Source: Trichosphaerium sp. ATCC 40318
Lineage: Eukaryota; Discosea; Flabellinia; Trichosidae
Assembly: GCA_038496445.1 (NCBI GenBank)
Contig: JALMLS010000257.1
Coordinates: forward strand, 49,069 to 113,068
Length of the DNA: 64,000 bases
Direction: 5' to 3'
The notes beneath the pieces are model-generated. The model saw only the letters and a list, made by a program, of their open reading frames with translations. It did no database searches and was not told the DNA's origin. A program made the position numbers and the translations under genes. Below are positions 1-12,258 of this stretch, piece after piece (position 1 is the stretch's first letter; every line of letters starts with the position of its first letter).

Positions 1-1
1 C

Positions 2-697
2 AGACACGTACAATTACTAGCAGGCATTCACACCATCATTCTAAGACATTGTACCCGAATAACAGATGATAGTTTGGAGGCATTGGCCGGTGTACACACA
101 ATTCACTTAAAGCTTTGTAAGTATATAACAGATGAAGGTGTGAAGGCATTGGCTGGTGTACATGAGATTGATTTATCCATGACAAATATAACAGATGAAG
201 GTTTGAAGGCTTTATCTGGTGTACACACTATTCGCTTACGGTATTGTAACTCAATAACAGCTGAAGGTTTAAGGGCGTTGGCTGGTGTACATAAAATTGA
301 TTTATATTGTGCCTCAACAACAGATGAAGGTTTGAAGGCGTTGGCTGGTGTACATGAGATTGATTTGGCCATGGCAGAAATAACAGATGAAGGTTTGAAG
401 TCATTGGCTGGTGTACACACTATTCACATTGCCTCTTGTTACTTAATAACAGATGAAGGTGTGAAGGCGTTGGCTGGTGTGCATACAATTGATTTATCAC
501 AAACAAATATAACAGATGACAGTTTGAAGTCATTGGCTGGTGTGCATACAATTGATTTATCACAAACAAACATAACAGATCAAGGTTTGATATTTTTGGT
601 AGGTGTGCATACTATCAATATCACCCATTGCTATAGTATAACGGATAAGGGCATTGAAGTACTAAATAGCGCGTTTAAGATAATCAGAGGGTATTAA
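2..697 (+). CDS. Leucine-rich repeat protein, GALA-type (3' part only)
   Basis: The frame is open from the first bases of the window to the TAA at 697, so the start lies upstream. It encodes about nine leucine-rich repeats of roughly 23 residues, each built on ITDEGLKALAGVHTIDLS with small changes. This short type resembles the GALA/cysteine-containing LRRs seen in F-box proteins. The repeats should form a curved protein-binding solenoid. The complete relative on the minus strand at 60870-61652 has the same repeats behind an F-box, so this protein probably also begins with an F-box, but that part is not in view. No intron is seen. The repeats are nearly identical at the DNA level, which points to recent tandem expansion. 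Certain as an LRR gene; function inferred. Confidence 0.85.
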   Translation, partial: RHVQLLAGIHTIILRHCTRITDDSLEALAGVHTIHLKLCKYITDEGVKALAGVHEIDLSMTNITDEGLKALSGVHTIRLRYCNSITAEGLRALAGVHKIDLYCASTTDEGLKALAGVHEIDLAMAEITDEGLKSLAGVHTIHIASCYLITDEGVKALAGVHTIDLSQTNITDDSLKSLAGVHTIDLSQTNITDQGLIFLVGVHTINITHCYSITDKGIEVLNSAFKIIRGY

Positions 698-1065
698 CCA
701 AGAAAAGTAAACAGTAACAGCTGCCCAACATGGGTCTTGAATATAGCCATAGACTTGTGATATCATTGAAATAAAAACAACTAAAATCATACCTTTCACG
801 TGGTTACTCTCCTTTGTCTTTGCATCTAAGTTTGTTGTTTACCATTATGACTTGTACTGTAACTTATGAATTTAAAAAAAAGAAAACACTGAAACAGGGT
901 TTACATTGATACTTTTTTATTCATTTTTTACTTTTATGTTACATTGTTTTTTTTTTTTGGTTATTTTTCGGGTTTTTTTTTAATCTTTATCACAACAATC
1001 CGAAAAGAATTTATCTAAAGTCACATGTTCATGTCTTCTTGCTTTCATACATAATCAAGTATAGG
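698..1065. other. Convergent intergenic spacer
   Basis: This spacer lies between the ends of two convergent genes. It is AT-rich with long T and A runs (about 930-990) and holds one CACGTG near 797. No coding or RNA gene is seen. Confidence 0.6.
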
Positions 1066-3538
1066 TCACCTAAATGGAAAACCCGTATTAGTAAAAAGAA
1101 ACAACAAAAAAAAACAACAAAAACATTCAATCAAAAATCGAACAAAGCTAAGGACGTACAGTATTACAACTTCTTCACACGTTAAATCAATACTATTAGT
1201 TAAATCTATTGTTGTTGTTGAAGTAACAGGTGAAGTGACTTTACTAGCACTACCAGCGAGTTCTTTATTCTTAGGTGGAGTGCTAAGATAAGCCCTCAAT
1301 CCTTCAGCATTCATTGTACCACCAACACTAGCATGTGGATCTAAAAACCGTGCATTCTGACGTATAGGTGCAGTAGAAGGTTGAGGTGAAAGTGTTGCTT
1401 CAGCAACAGCAGCAGGTAGTTTTACTACGCAATTTCTAGCTGTTGTAGGGTCAAGAAACTGCCTGCTCTGAATTTGTGCTAAAGACATTCTTCTTTCAGG
1501 TTGTGTTGTCGCTGCTGTAGGCAGTGGGTGCGGTGTATGTGTAGGTGAGTGAGTGACACGATGTGTCATTGTTTGAGGAGGTGATGTGTGATTTGTTGTT
1601 GGTTCTACAGCTCTGGGAGGTGTAGTTTGAGGTGTATTTTGCTTTGGTGGGGTAACTGGAGGGGTAGAAGCTTTTTCAACAGCAGAGGACTGTTTCTTAG
1701 TTGCCACAGGAGCTGGTCTTCTAAGTGATGATAAAAATTTGATGCCTTGAACATTGAGAGATGTATTGGCGTTAAATAAACTCTTGAACATTTCATGCAC
1801 AATTTTTTGCCTACAAAGAACACGTGAGTACCAACAAAAGACTAAAATTAGAACGCTTACTTTCATTAAAAAAAATCCAAAAAAAAACCTGCTACTAACC
1901 TTGGTGGTACAGGCGCTGATTGCTGTGGTGTAATTTGTCTTCGTGACTTATTTCGTCCAAGATTTGTTGGTCTATTTGGAACAGCCACTCCAGAAGATAC
2001 CCTTCTCTTTGCTGATGATGTTTTGGGTTTTGTTCGTGGTCTACCTCTTTTTTTGGCTCCAGCATGTACATTTTTACGCTGTGTGTAATTTGTTCTTCCT
2101 CCAGTTCCTGAAGCTCTTCCAGTACGCAAAGGAGCTGTTCTAGCACCTGAAGGTGTCCAAGCAGCTGCACCATCAACACCATCCTCAAACCAATTGTCTG
2201 CGTCAGGAGACCAAGCATCTGGAGCATCAGGGTTCCAAGCATCTTCTCCATCAATTACACGAGACGCTCTTGACAATCTATGAGATCTAGGTTTTGTAGT
2301 TGGTTTCGGTCCCATAACTAGCCTGATTCTTCTTAGTTTGGTTACTGCAGCTGGTGCCACTCGTTGTACAGTATGTTGTGGAAGCTGTTGTACTTGTTGT
2401 GGTTGTGCCCGTGGTTGTGGCTGTGGTCGTGGTTGTAGCCGACGATTTTGTACCACCATAGTCAGCGGCGAAGTGTTTGAAGCAGCGATATTTGTTGGAG
2501 CTGTAGGCCTTGGAATAATGACAGGGTTCTCGTTGCGTATTCTCTTAGGCGTTGGTTGCTTCGAGAGATAGTAAGCAAAGCGAGAAAACGATATTTAGGC
2601 TTGATTTTTTTTTATAGAAGAGAAATTTCGTTAATTTTGGCGTTTGTAGAATTTTCTGGTTTTATGCCAAGTCAGAGATTTTTTCTTGTGGGTTTGGAAA
2701 AATTATGTTTTGCTTCGTTTTCTCACTTACATCTGTATTATCTACTTCATTTGGTCTTTGACGCTTACGCACTTTAAGTTTAAGAGCGCCTGATGCTATT
2801 CCTTCTTGAACTAGTGAAGTTATAAGCAAAATACGCTAAAACAACGCAAATTATTTTTTCGTCTTGTTTTGTGCGTGTTGTGGATGTTGGTAAAGGTGTA
2901 CATACTCAGTTGTCCTTTATCTTTATAAGTTTGTTTAGCATTTTCGCTCATAGACCTCCACACAGAACCTGCAAGCGAGTGTTAGTCATTTCATCAATAA
3001 CTTCGGTAAAAGAACGAAAAAAATCGCTACGGTTCTTCAAACTGTGCTAAGGACTTATTTGTAAACCACACAGTCAATTGTACCGAGATTATGACGATGT
3101 AAAACGCGGTAAATGGAATTTAAAGAATTTTTTGTAGTACAGTTGTTGCGTACCAAGTGAGCTTGTTGTTGGCGCAGCCTTTTGTTCTTTTTTAGCAAGC
3201 TGGCGTTGTTCCATGCAAAAAATGTAGAAAGGCGTTGGCGCTTTTATTGGACGCTTCCCGGCCAATATTTCCTTGCCCAGAGCAGTTGTGCCTCTTGACG
3301 AAGGGCCTGGTATTCTGAGGCGGGTCGTAGAAGCCATTGGAATCGTTGTATTAGAGTTACCCAATAACTGCAACGTTCTTGCAGTGGTTGCGCGGCTATT
3401 TGGTGTGTTTTCAGCTACAACAGTGTTTTCTCTTGATATAAAGTCTAGAGTAGATCCTCTGCCCTGTACAGAGTTCTAGATGCAATAGAGAGTTAACTTT
3501 TGTAGCATTATCACACTGTGTTGCGCTACCTGTGACAT
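1066..3538 (-). CDS. HMG-box protein with AT-hook and SUMO-interaction-like motifs
   Basis: My model has six or seven exons: 3538-3530 (MSQ), 3475-3154, 2968-2906, 2810-2731, 2558-1900, 1810-1160, and a last junction at 1069 adding only the stop. Residues about 50-110 form an HMG box: KRPIKAPTPFYIFCMEQRQ, then VWRSMSENAKQTYKDKGQL. A basic stretch with an AT-hook core (KKRGRPRTK) follows. The C-terminal half is Pro/Thr/Ser-rich and ends with two IDLT motifs followed by an acidic pair and VVIL, which resembles SUMO-interaction motifs of RNF4-type proteins. The likely role is as a DNA-bending chromatin protein that recruits SUMOylated partners. The 9-nt first exon is a guess; the 90-nt last intron is in frame and could be retained. 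HMG box confident, SIM call inferred. Confidence 0.75.
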
Positions 3539-3656
3539 TTAGCAGCCGTTAAATTAGTATAACCCGAAGAGACGTGTTGGCATTGCGCACAAAATCATCA
3601 CTCGACTGTTTTGTTAAGTTAGTCAATCTATTTCCAAAAACAAGTGTCATCCGTCG

Positions 3657-3839
3657 TTAGTAACACTTCTTGGAGTAGATCATGGTGATAGCAACCAAAA
3701 ATAGTACTACTCCTGTGGGTGATACGAAACTGTTGATTGTATTAGTTTTGTATTTGAGGAAACTTAATGATATTTTTAGACTCTGACACTGGTTGCTTGT
3801 GAGCTCACGTGACATTATTAATGTCCTGTAGCTATTCAT
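3657..3839 (-). CDS. Possible small single-pass membrane protein
   Basis: An open frame of 60 residues starts with ATG at 3839. Its last 22 residues form a hydrophobic segment (SPTGVVLFLVAITMIYS) followed by KKCY, as in a tail-anchored protein. An intron (donor GTGTCA, acceptor ACAG, with an alternative start MSRELTSN) would give an even shorter protein with the same hydrophobic end. I do not recognise a family. It lies just upstream of the HMG-box gene and head-to-head with the tiny plus-strand gene at 3985. It could be chance; the hydrophobic tail plus the dilysine-like end is the only support. Confidence 0.3.
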   Translation of the reverse strand: MNSYRTLIMSRELTSNQCQSLKISLSFLKYKTNTINSFVSPTGVVLFLVAITMIYSKKCY

Positions 3840-3984
3840 TTATTAATACAATATTCAACACGTGCTTACTCAACTTTTTAGATTGTCCTTGGTGGACAAA
3901 CGGTATTTTTTTTTCTTTTTTTCTAACTCTCTTTTAGTAGCAATGGACAACAATTCGTTCCTTTAGTTAGTGGACACCAATCAC

Positions 3985-4133
3985 ATGGAAGAGCTTGAGG
4001 TAATTAAAGATGAAATGAACGTGCTGGTAGCTCAACAGTGTCAAACTGGTTTGACATTTATTGTTAGTATTTGAAAGTGTACAACAAGCATGGCATAAAG
4101 CTGCTTGAGAAACGGATGGAAAGACAGAAATAA
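3985..4133 (+). CDS. Possible tiny two-exon gene
   Basis: ATG at 3985, exon 3985-3999, GTAATT donor, acceptor TTGTTAG at 4067, exon 4068-4133. The product is only 26 residues, charged and helical (MEELEYLKVYNKHG, then IKLLEKRMERQK). An additional upstream coding exon is possible because the frame is open 5' of the ATG (LVDTNH). No family is recognised. Support comes from the clean splice and the amphipathic composition only. Confidence 0.25.
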
Positions 4134-4436
4134 GCTACCAATTTTGCACGGTTGGATTTATGATGTTGCTACGTTCAGATAAATCTACGTGTCTGACATT
4201 GATCAAAGATTCATCTGTTATTTGTCACCAAAAATACAAACAGCGTACACATTCCATGGAACATTTTTAGCTTACTCTTTCCTAGACTCACTCAGCTTAT
4301 CATATTTTATGTCAACGAGTCACAGAGAATTGCTCGTGGTTAAATTTAATCAGCCCATACAAACCCCTCAGAAAGAAGCGGAACTTCTGTTTCTCTGAAT
4401 GTTTACAGTATTACAGTTCCTTTTGTATAAACAAGC

Positions 4437-7400
4437 ATGTTAAAGTTTGCATCCGATTTAGTGTACGCTGGCGACGAAGACGACGAAGATTTGGTACGTG
4501 ATAAGAAAACCGAAAAATAACACACGTTCTATGGCTTTAAAAAATAGCCTACGCTGATACAGACGTAGAGTATCTCCAATTCAAGTATTGACGACGAAGA
4601 TTGCTTTATAGTAAGCCCTCCACCTCCTCTATCCAGTTCTTCCAACCTAGAGACGACTCAGGATCGATTAAATCAACCACAAGGGTAAACGTCTTTTTGT
4701 TTTTTTCAAAACCGTCTATCAACGTTTCTGTCCGCGTACAAGACTTAACCGAAAGCGTTTTCACTTCTTCTGTTCAAATAATAAACTTATTGTAGTCCTT
4801 TCAGCCAGCAACCGCTTCAACCTACTCAACCGCTTAGACCGAACGTTAACCAACCGCCATCGTATCCTGCTTTTCTTTCACGTACGCTTCCTATACCTCT
4901 TCTCCTCCCAATCTTATCATTCTTCTCTCTAACCTCCACTAGCTTCCATACAACCGAACGTATCACAGGATGATGACTATGGATCCCTACCCCTTCCATA
5001 CTCTGATTTAGGTTCTAGCAACGCCTCGTCAGGGTTTGGAAGCAGCAATAGCGTGAACCACAACATAGGATCAAGTTTTGGTAATACTGCTTCACGTGGA
5101 CTCTCACGTGGTCCATCTGCTTTTGGTAGTACCAACTCAAGTGCCCCTTACTACCATTCTATACCTACAAGAGGAAACTCAGAATACGATACAGCGTCGC
5201 CGTTTGGAAGTAGCAATACAGGTCCCGGGTTCGAAGGAGCAACCAATAGCTATTCAACTCGTCCTTCACAATTTGGTGGTACTGCTTCACCTTTTGGTGG
5301 TAATAATGCTTCACCTTTTGGTAATAGCAGGACCACGTCAGGTTACGGGACTGTTAACCAATCAAGTTATAACACAAACACATCACAAGATAGTGAATAC
5401 GGAACACTGCCAAATTCATCTTCACCTTTTGGTGGTAATAATTCTTCACCTTTTAGTGGTAGTAATGCTTCACCTTTTGGTGGTAATAATGCTTCACCTT
5501 TTGGTGGTAATTTGAGCGCGGGAAATAATTCACAATTTGGTGGCAATGCTTCTCCTGTTGGTGGTAATAATTCTTCACCTTTTAGTGGTAGTAATGCTTC
5601 ACCTTTTGGTGGTAATAATTCTTCACCTTCTGGTAATAGGACCACTTTAACTTTCGGCACTGTTAACCAAGCAAGTAATAACACAAACGCATCACATGAC
5701 GATCCGTATGCAATACTGCCTCCTCAAGCGCCTTTTGGGAATAACAACCGTTCTGTTTCGAATTTTGGGCACCAGCATTCTCCAATTGGAGTAAGTAATC
5801 CACCACGTCCAAAGAGAATGAGAAAGTCTCCGAAGGAGAAGAAAACAACATTTAACCTCTCAAATAAGGAACAAAAGAAGAGTGCGAATACAAATATACT
5901 TGCAGTAGAGTACGTTATTTTCGGTTTCGGTTTCTTAGAACATTTTTTCTTTTTGGTTTGTTTAACACGTGCAATATTGTTACTGCACGACACTTTTATT
6001 GTTGTGTTTATTGTGTGCTAAGTATCTATTTTTGTTTAGTTTGGGCAAGCTTGCAGATGATGCGGATGTTGTTACAGGAGATCCTCTATTTTGCAAAAAT
6101 TGTCGTGCACTTTTTAATAACAAGAGGTATGTCAGCGTTCACTTTTTAGTTAGAGAACTATTATCAGTTTGAATTTACATTAACATAATTATTAGTGTGA
6201 CAGAGTCAAAAGAAGACGATTTATTTTGGTCATGTGAGTTCTGTGGTGAGAAACAAGAGATCTTTATCGAAGACGAAGAGGTACACTTATTGTTTTTTTG
6301 CGTGTGTTGTTTCTTTTTTAACCCCTTTGAGTTAGATACCAAAATCCAGTTCTTGTGATTATGTTATAGATGCTTGTAATATTAAGCCTACATCAGACTC
6401 TGCAGAGACAACTATTATTTTCGTTCTTGATATTTCAGGGTACTTTCTATGTTTCTATTTATAGATTTTGTGATTTTGTATTGACTGCGTGACATGCCTT
6501 TCTCTAAGCAACACATCAATATTTTACAATAGTCTAAACTTACGATACAGTAATTCTTACAATGTCGCGTATTGCACGTGATTTTGTTGCGTTCTGAATC
6601 AATACAACAGTTTTAATTTCGTATACGTGGTTTATAGTCTAATTGTTTTCTTAAAGGTCCATGTGCGTCACTTCTCCTATTGCTGGAAACCATAAACTCC
6701 GAGGAAATACAGATAAAGAATGGCAATCAGTATTACAACAATACCAGCATAACTATCATCAACCAAACTCTTCAGGTATCCTATCAGCAAAAAATCTGAA
6801 TAAGCAGTTTTTTTGTTTGAAGTACTGACATACTCGTAGTAACGTACATTTCTCGCCTTCAATGTGTTCAAGCTGCAATAGAGAGCCAACTTAAAAATCT
6901 CAAAACGGAACACCCAAACGCAAAAGTAGGCCTTGTGTGTTTCAACAGCGAGGTGCTTATATTTGGTGATGGAACTCAGGTACAATCAATAAGAAAAACA
7001 AAGAACGACAAAACTCGTTATTACACCATCTGTGTCTGCGTAACGCCGAAGTACATTAATACCTAGCGCGTTAATGTACATTTTTGTTTCTGTTTAAGTT
7101 CAGGCGTATTGACTAGGCAGGAGAAGGGAAAAGCGCCAGCAATCTAATAGTTTTTTTTTTGTTTTTTTTTTGGAGCCTTAAAACAAAACGTACCACTTTG
7201 GTGCATAACGTGTATTGCTCCAAAAATAATATTGTAAATAGGATATCACTGTTGTTACTGGAGATAAGTTACACGATTATGATGCTTTGCTAGAAGGTGG
7301 AAGAAAATACCAAGTTCAAAACGAAATTTCCGTTTCTCATGATCCTCTCGTAAAGAAACTCTTCGATTTGGAGGAAAGAGGAGCTACTGCACTCGGACCT

Positions 7401-9378
7401 GCTATTCTTGTTGCCATAGGAATGGCTGAAGGATCGCCTGGAGCCAAAATTGTTTTAGCAACAGGCACGGAGTACTTTTTTGTACAAAATGAGTTTTCTA
7501 ATTTATGACTTCTATAGATGGTCTTGCAAATATGGGTATAGGTTCACTTGATACATTCGGTATCGCCCCAGATATGGCTAAACAGTTTTATGATAAAACT
7601 GCTACGTATGCTTTAGAAAAAGGTGTCACAGTGTCTGTCCTTGGGTATGTCTTTTTTTTTTCTTTATTATTTCTTGTTTTTTTTGATTGTTGTCTCTGAC
7701 TTTTTTCCCTTAGTATTAAAGGAGAAGATATCAACCTTGCTACTCTAGGTAAACTAGCAGATGTAACGTACGTGTTTTATTATTTATCTTTATTTTTCAT
7801 AACGCACGTGTTATCTTGCTAATGAAAGATGAAGTTCTGGTGATGTTGACACTGTTGATCCAACAAAAATTACAGACACCTTTGCGAATATATTAGCGGC
7901 ACAACTTGTTGCTACTAAAGTTGAAGTGAGAGTTTTCTTGCATAAAGCTTTTGGGTTTGTAACATACGATGAAGATAAAGATGAGGTACTAAAAAATTGC
8001 TTACTCATTTGCAAAAAGACCTTTCTTTGATTGTTTAGTCTTGGTATCTTTTCTTAACTCCGCTCATTCCCACCATATTCAAGTGGTATTCAATTAATTT
8101 ATTAATACTCCTTAATGGTGGTTGTGGAGTGCGAATTACCTTTTAGTTTTTTTACCTTTATATTTCAGTCTTTAGTTGAACTCCACGTTCTTGTCTGATT
8201 AGTTCTTGAGCAGTACGTTTGGTATTTATTATATTCTCTAGGAAAAATCAGATAGTGCAATGGCATCTAAATCTGTTGGAAATGCCTTTTCAGATTCTGA
8301 GATAACTTTCGAATATGTGCTTAAATCAAAAGACGAACTTAAAGGAATTCTGAAAAAAGATGAAAAATCAGAGGACGACAATGATGAACATTCATTACCT
8401 TTTCAAATACAAGTATGTTAAGAACAATTAATAATACTACTACTACATTGATTTTAATACAAACACGTGATATCTCTTATTTGATGACTTTTATTGGCGA
8501 TTAACTTTTTTGTGCTTAGATTGAGTATACTAAGATGAATGGAATGCGATGTATTCGTGCTTTCACTGCTACTAAAAAAATTACTACAAATAAGATAGAA
8601 GCTCAAAAAAATATAAATGTTGGTGTTGTTGGTATGCATGCTAATCAACAAGCAGCTGCAAGATGCTCTAGAGGTAATTTTTTGAAGGAAAAATCTCGTG
8701 TACCACTTGGCTTTTTTACTTTGTATCGGGTTTTTTTAGTATTGTTCTTCTACCTGGGTTTTAATCCTTACGTTCGTACTTTTAGGTGATTTTTACGGTG
8801 CTGTACAATCAAATGCAGGTTTTGGAAGTCTGATACGTAACAATATAAGAACTCCATCACAAAGAGAGGTAATTGTTGGTTTTTTTTTGTATGCTCAGTT
8901 CTTTTTAAGGTTTATGGTCGTTGGGCGAACCATCAAAATGCTTTCAATAATCAAATGCTTCAAGCACATCAATCACAACAGATGCATTACGCACAACAAG
9001 CTCCACAAGTACGTTACAATTAAACAACGCAAGCACCGCTTTTTCTTTTGTTTTGTAAAATTCTTGGAAGTGTTTTTTGCCATTGCTGATCTTGGTTGTT
9101 TTAGAGTGGATTCGGTCAATCATCCAACCAACAACCGCAACAAAGACGAGGGAGTTATAGGCCTGATGATGCAACTTCTGCTATGATCTCAGGGTTTGGT
9201 GTACGTGATTCAAATTACTTGTTGTCTGTTTTTAAGTTACCACGTAATTCATTGGAAAATTGCCACGAGTTTGTTGTTGTTTTCCCTGAGTTTTTAGGCC
9301 ATTTCCCACTAAACTTACGGTTGTATACTTGTCTAAATTTTGTTTTAGCACTCTCGCCAAGCAAGAAACTTCAAGTGA
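4437..9378 (+). CDS. vWA-domain protein, circularly-permutated-Ras-1-like (cpRAS1 family)
   Basis: I can join 19 exons from ATG 4437 to TGA 9378. The N-terminal 350 residues are disordered and dominated by SPFGGNN/FG-type repeats. A Sec23/24-like zinc ribbon follows (FCKNC then WSCEFC, about residues 420-460). Next is a von Willebrand A domain with a complete MIDAS: VLDISGSM, the threonine in GATALGPA, and ATDGLAN. The block YISRLQCVQAAIESQ, GDGTQ, TGDKL and EGSPGAK matches the proteins annotated in animals as circularly permutated Ras protein 1-like. A beta-rich region and a Gln-rich tail finish it. The MIDAS should bind a divalent metal and a ligand; the cellular role is unknown. The Ras-like module that gave the family its name is not visible here; FG repeats stand in its place. 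One intron (7465-7517) uses a GC donor. Confidence 0.85.
5272..5640 (+). repeat. Intragenic SPFGGNN repeat tract
   Basis: At least nine copies of a unit near TCACCTTTTGGTGGTAATAA encode Ser-Pro-Phe-Gly-Gly-Asn-Asn. The copies differ mainly by single bases, as in a recently expanded minisatellite inside an exon of the vWA gene. The product is FG-rich and low in charge, like nucleoporin FG regions. Confidence 0.8.
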
Positions 9379-9569
9379 TTGAGTACTTGAACGCTGAAGT
9401 GTCGGTAGAAATTGTAATGATGACCATTTTACTTCTTCACGCACATTTGTTAATACACAACTAAATAAAGCCTTTGATTTTCTATGCGTATACCTTTTTT
9501 CAGCAGAGGATAAAGGCAACCTGTTGTTTGTAAGATTTGTTGAAACTTATATGCTAACACCTTGTGATA

Positions 9570-10165
9570 ATGTCAGAAAACGAAATAACCACATCAATCT
9601 ACAAGTACGTTCGACTTAAAGTTGGCTAAACATCTCAACGTGATTTGACAGATTATACGACAGGTTATCCAGGTTAACTTACTCCAAACGTGACATACTG
9701 TTAAGCGATACTTAAAGTGAGTGTCGTATTTACAACAAGCTCGCAGCTAATTGTCATGTACTCTTCTGTATCTGTATTGGCATTTATTCTCGTTATATAC
9801 TTCGCTGAGAGCACGTGTATCGTTGTTTCAAGATGTAAATGGCAAAATACAACCTATGTCTTACACAATATCACAAATAATGGCAAAGGTTGCGAGCAAG
9901 GTAAATAGTACTTTAATTAGCCATAATTTATAAGTTTACTATGCTTTTCGCTTTAACAAATGTTAATTAGGTTTCAAACCACTAAAGCTGGATAGCATAC
10001 TTGAATCGTCCGTGATGAGTTTATTCCCGGTACACTTAATTTCCTTTTTTTCAAAAAACGCCATAAAACGAATTCGACATTTATCACGTGTTTTTTTTTC
10101 AACCTAAATTTCAGCCGAGTTATCCTTGTTCCTACCATAAAAAGGCTAGTATCTTGAAGATATAA
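9570..10165 (+). CDS. Small multi-exon protein, unrecognised
   Basis: ATG at 9570 (MSENEITTSIY) with about six short exons joined by GTACG, GTTAAC, GTATCT, GTAAAT and GTACAC donors, ending at TAA 10165. The product is about 85 residues with a helical middle (SQIMAKVASKLDSILES) and no signal peptide or membrane segment. I see no known domain. It sits between the vWA gene and the lectin gene, reading the same way. The open frames across five introns argue that it is real, though individual splice sites are uncertain. Confidence 0.45.
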
Positions 10166-10188
10166 CCGCGCTGTGAAGCATTTGTAAC

Positions 10189-11880
10189 ATGTACAGCGTG
10201 GAACCTTACAACACTAAAAACATTTTGTGTTGTGCTACTATTTCTGATAAAATGTAGAGCCTGCGTTTGGATATTACATACAACAGTACAGATAACTTTT
10301 GGTATGATGCTACTGTCGTAAATCGTATTACAATGCATAAGGAATATCCAGTTACCAACCGTACCTGCCCAACGCTGCAAGGAGGAGTAAGCATTCCAAA
10401 AAAAAGCCAGAAAAAATCACTTTGACGCACGTTTTTGATCAAGTCGATTAACGTTCTTTGTTAGGTTATAAGAAATAACTGTGAGTCTGATCACTTTGTT
10501 TGTGAAGGTACATCAAGTGCAGTTTCACAACCTTGCATACAAATAAGTCGGGGTGTACCTTGTGAGCATTTTAGAAGTAGTTCCGGTATGTTGGTTCAGG
10601 CTTTTGGTTCTATTGCTTACTCTACCTAACATGGTCCCCAGGTAACTGCTATAATGTTATTTCTAGTAAACACACCTGGCCTGAAGCTCAAGGTAGTACT
10701 ATAAACCAAAGAAAAGGCTTCTTTATTCTAAGTGTTTTCAAAACAGGAATTTGTTTGAAACATGGCGGATATCTTGCCACAGTTAACAACAAGGATGAAT
10801 TCGATTTCATAGAAAATATCCTTAGAGGATTAAACTTTTCTACTTCTTGGATTGGACTAACAAGTGGATACAGAGAGCACTTAGATTTCAAATGGGTGCG
10901 ATACTATTTTTTTTTGCCTTTTCTGTTTTTGTTTACAATTTTACACCTAACCAGGCAGTGACCAATGAATCACGTGATTTTGGAAGTGACCTTAAGGATA
11001 GTCCGTGGGCTGAAAATGAGCCGGGGAATATACAAGTTAATGGTGTATCAGAAAACTGTGTTTTTACTAACATGCGCGATAATAATGGATTAGTCTGGCG
11101 TGACTCAGTTTGCAGCTCAACTAATCGATTCATATGCGAGATTGAACCAAATGTAGGTATGTAGAAATTTAGGTTTTTGAATCTATATCTAGCTACGGAG
11201 CAACGCAGTAGATGAGATGTCTAGACTACATGCTCTACATACTTTTTTTCAAAAGCCAATTTCTGTTTGCAATTTCTTCCTTCTAGCAGTGCCATCACCT
11301 CCTCTCATTGTGTTTTTAGAAGACTTAGTATACGCCGATGATAGTTCCGTTATCTTACTTGATACTGATATTTCAGTAGATGGTACCCTTCCTTAGAATA
11401 TTGTTGAAACTTGTATTTTGCACTTTCTACAAAGCCTTGTGTATTAAATCCGTTTTGAGGTATGGCTTTTTTCAGAAATACAACACTTAAACTTGTGGGA
11501 AGCAATACGAACCTAAGTGTAAGTGGTTGCATAAATGGGGAATTTTACATTGATACTTTTTCAATTGAGGTACGTACCCTAAAAATTACATTGTAATATT
11601 CTCACTCATATACTCTTTTAATCACGTGATTTACTCTAACAATATTATTACTCTAACAATATTATAGGTAGCTTCAATTATCATATCGCAATACAAGGAA
11701 TGTAAAGAGGTCACACCGGAAGTCATCTCTGGTGAAAACCAATGTGTTCAACAAAAGCGGTCTTCTTCAAGCTTTTTAACTATTCTCACCATCAAAGTTT
11801 CAAAGTGTAGCAACAATACTGGTCGAGTGGTGGTAGTAACATGGGCATTGCTTCTATCTGTAGTTTATTTGGTATTGTAA
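10189..11880 (+). CDS. C-type lectin domain protein with GPI-type C-terminus (5' end uncertain)
   Basis: One full C-type lectin-like domain is spread over exons from about 10640 to 11155: NCYNVISSKHTWPEAQ, GGYLATVNN, TSWIGLTSG, SPWAENEPGN, GLVWRDSVC and RFICE. It has the conserved cysteines and the WIGL motif. Upstream there is only the second half of another such domain (NFWYDATVVN then NNCESDHFVCE). A further 150-residue region ends in SNNTG and a 17-residue hydrophobic stretch with no charged tail, typical of a GPI-anchor signal. The protein should sit at the cell surface and bind carbohydrate or ligand. I found no signal peptide: the first ATG (10189) gives a poor N-terminus, so the true first exon is missed or the first lectin domain is truncated. 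Stop TAA at 11880. Confidence 0.7.
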
Positions 11881-12258
11881 TAAGACATTAAATGCTTGGT
11901 ATGGATACAATCTAGCTAGTCCACCAACTGAGAGGACTTAAATAAATTCTTTTTCCATTAATGTGGAACTTCCCAAATTCAAACTTTCTACTCATTAAAA
12001 GGTTAGTTCGTGCTTTGAATTATTTCTATGTAGAGATGCAAGGCCGAAATACTAATAGTATGTCTAATACTTGGTGCGTTAGAATAAGAAGGAAGTCCTA
12101 GTTCCAATTTCATTTCTTTTTCCGATTTCACTATTTTCGGAAGAATTCGCAAGACTGTGTGAGTTGTCTACTGTTAGTAAACTCGTATTGGAGAGATTGT
12201 TATTGTTCAGTTTATCTACAACCAGTTCTACAATACAAACTGCTTACTCTTACCATCA
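11881..12258. other. Intergenic spacer / promoter region
   Basis: 378 bases between two genes reading the same way. AT-rich. No open frame or RNA structure is evident. It must hold the promoter of the PA-domain gene, but no TATA-like element can be assigned. Confidence 0.4.

Noticed and set aside
103-420. Minus-strand open frame across the LRR repeats
   Set aside because: It is the antisense shadow of the repeats; its own repeat pattern is just the complement of the LRR coding.
4068-4133. A 19 nt intron just upstream (about 4049-4067) to give another small protein
   Set aside because: A normal 68 nt intron from 4000 gives an equally clean frame, and no other firm tiny intron was found.
5078-5684. 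Two further open frames over the SPFGG tract
   Set aside because: Both come from the low-complexity repeat read in other frames; the cpRAS1-like frame continues across all exons.
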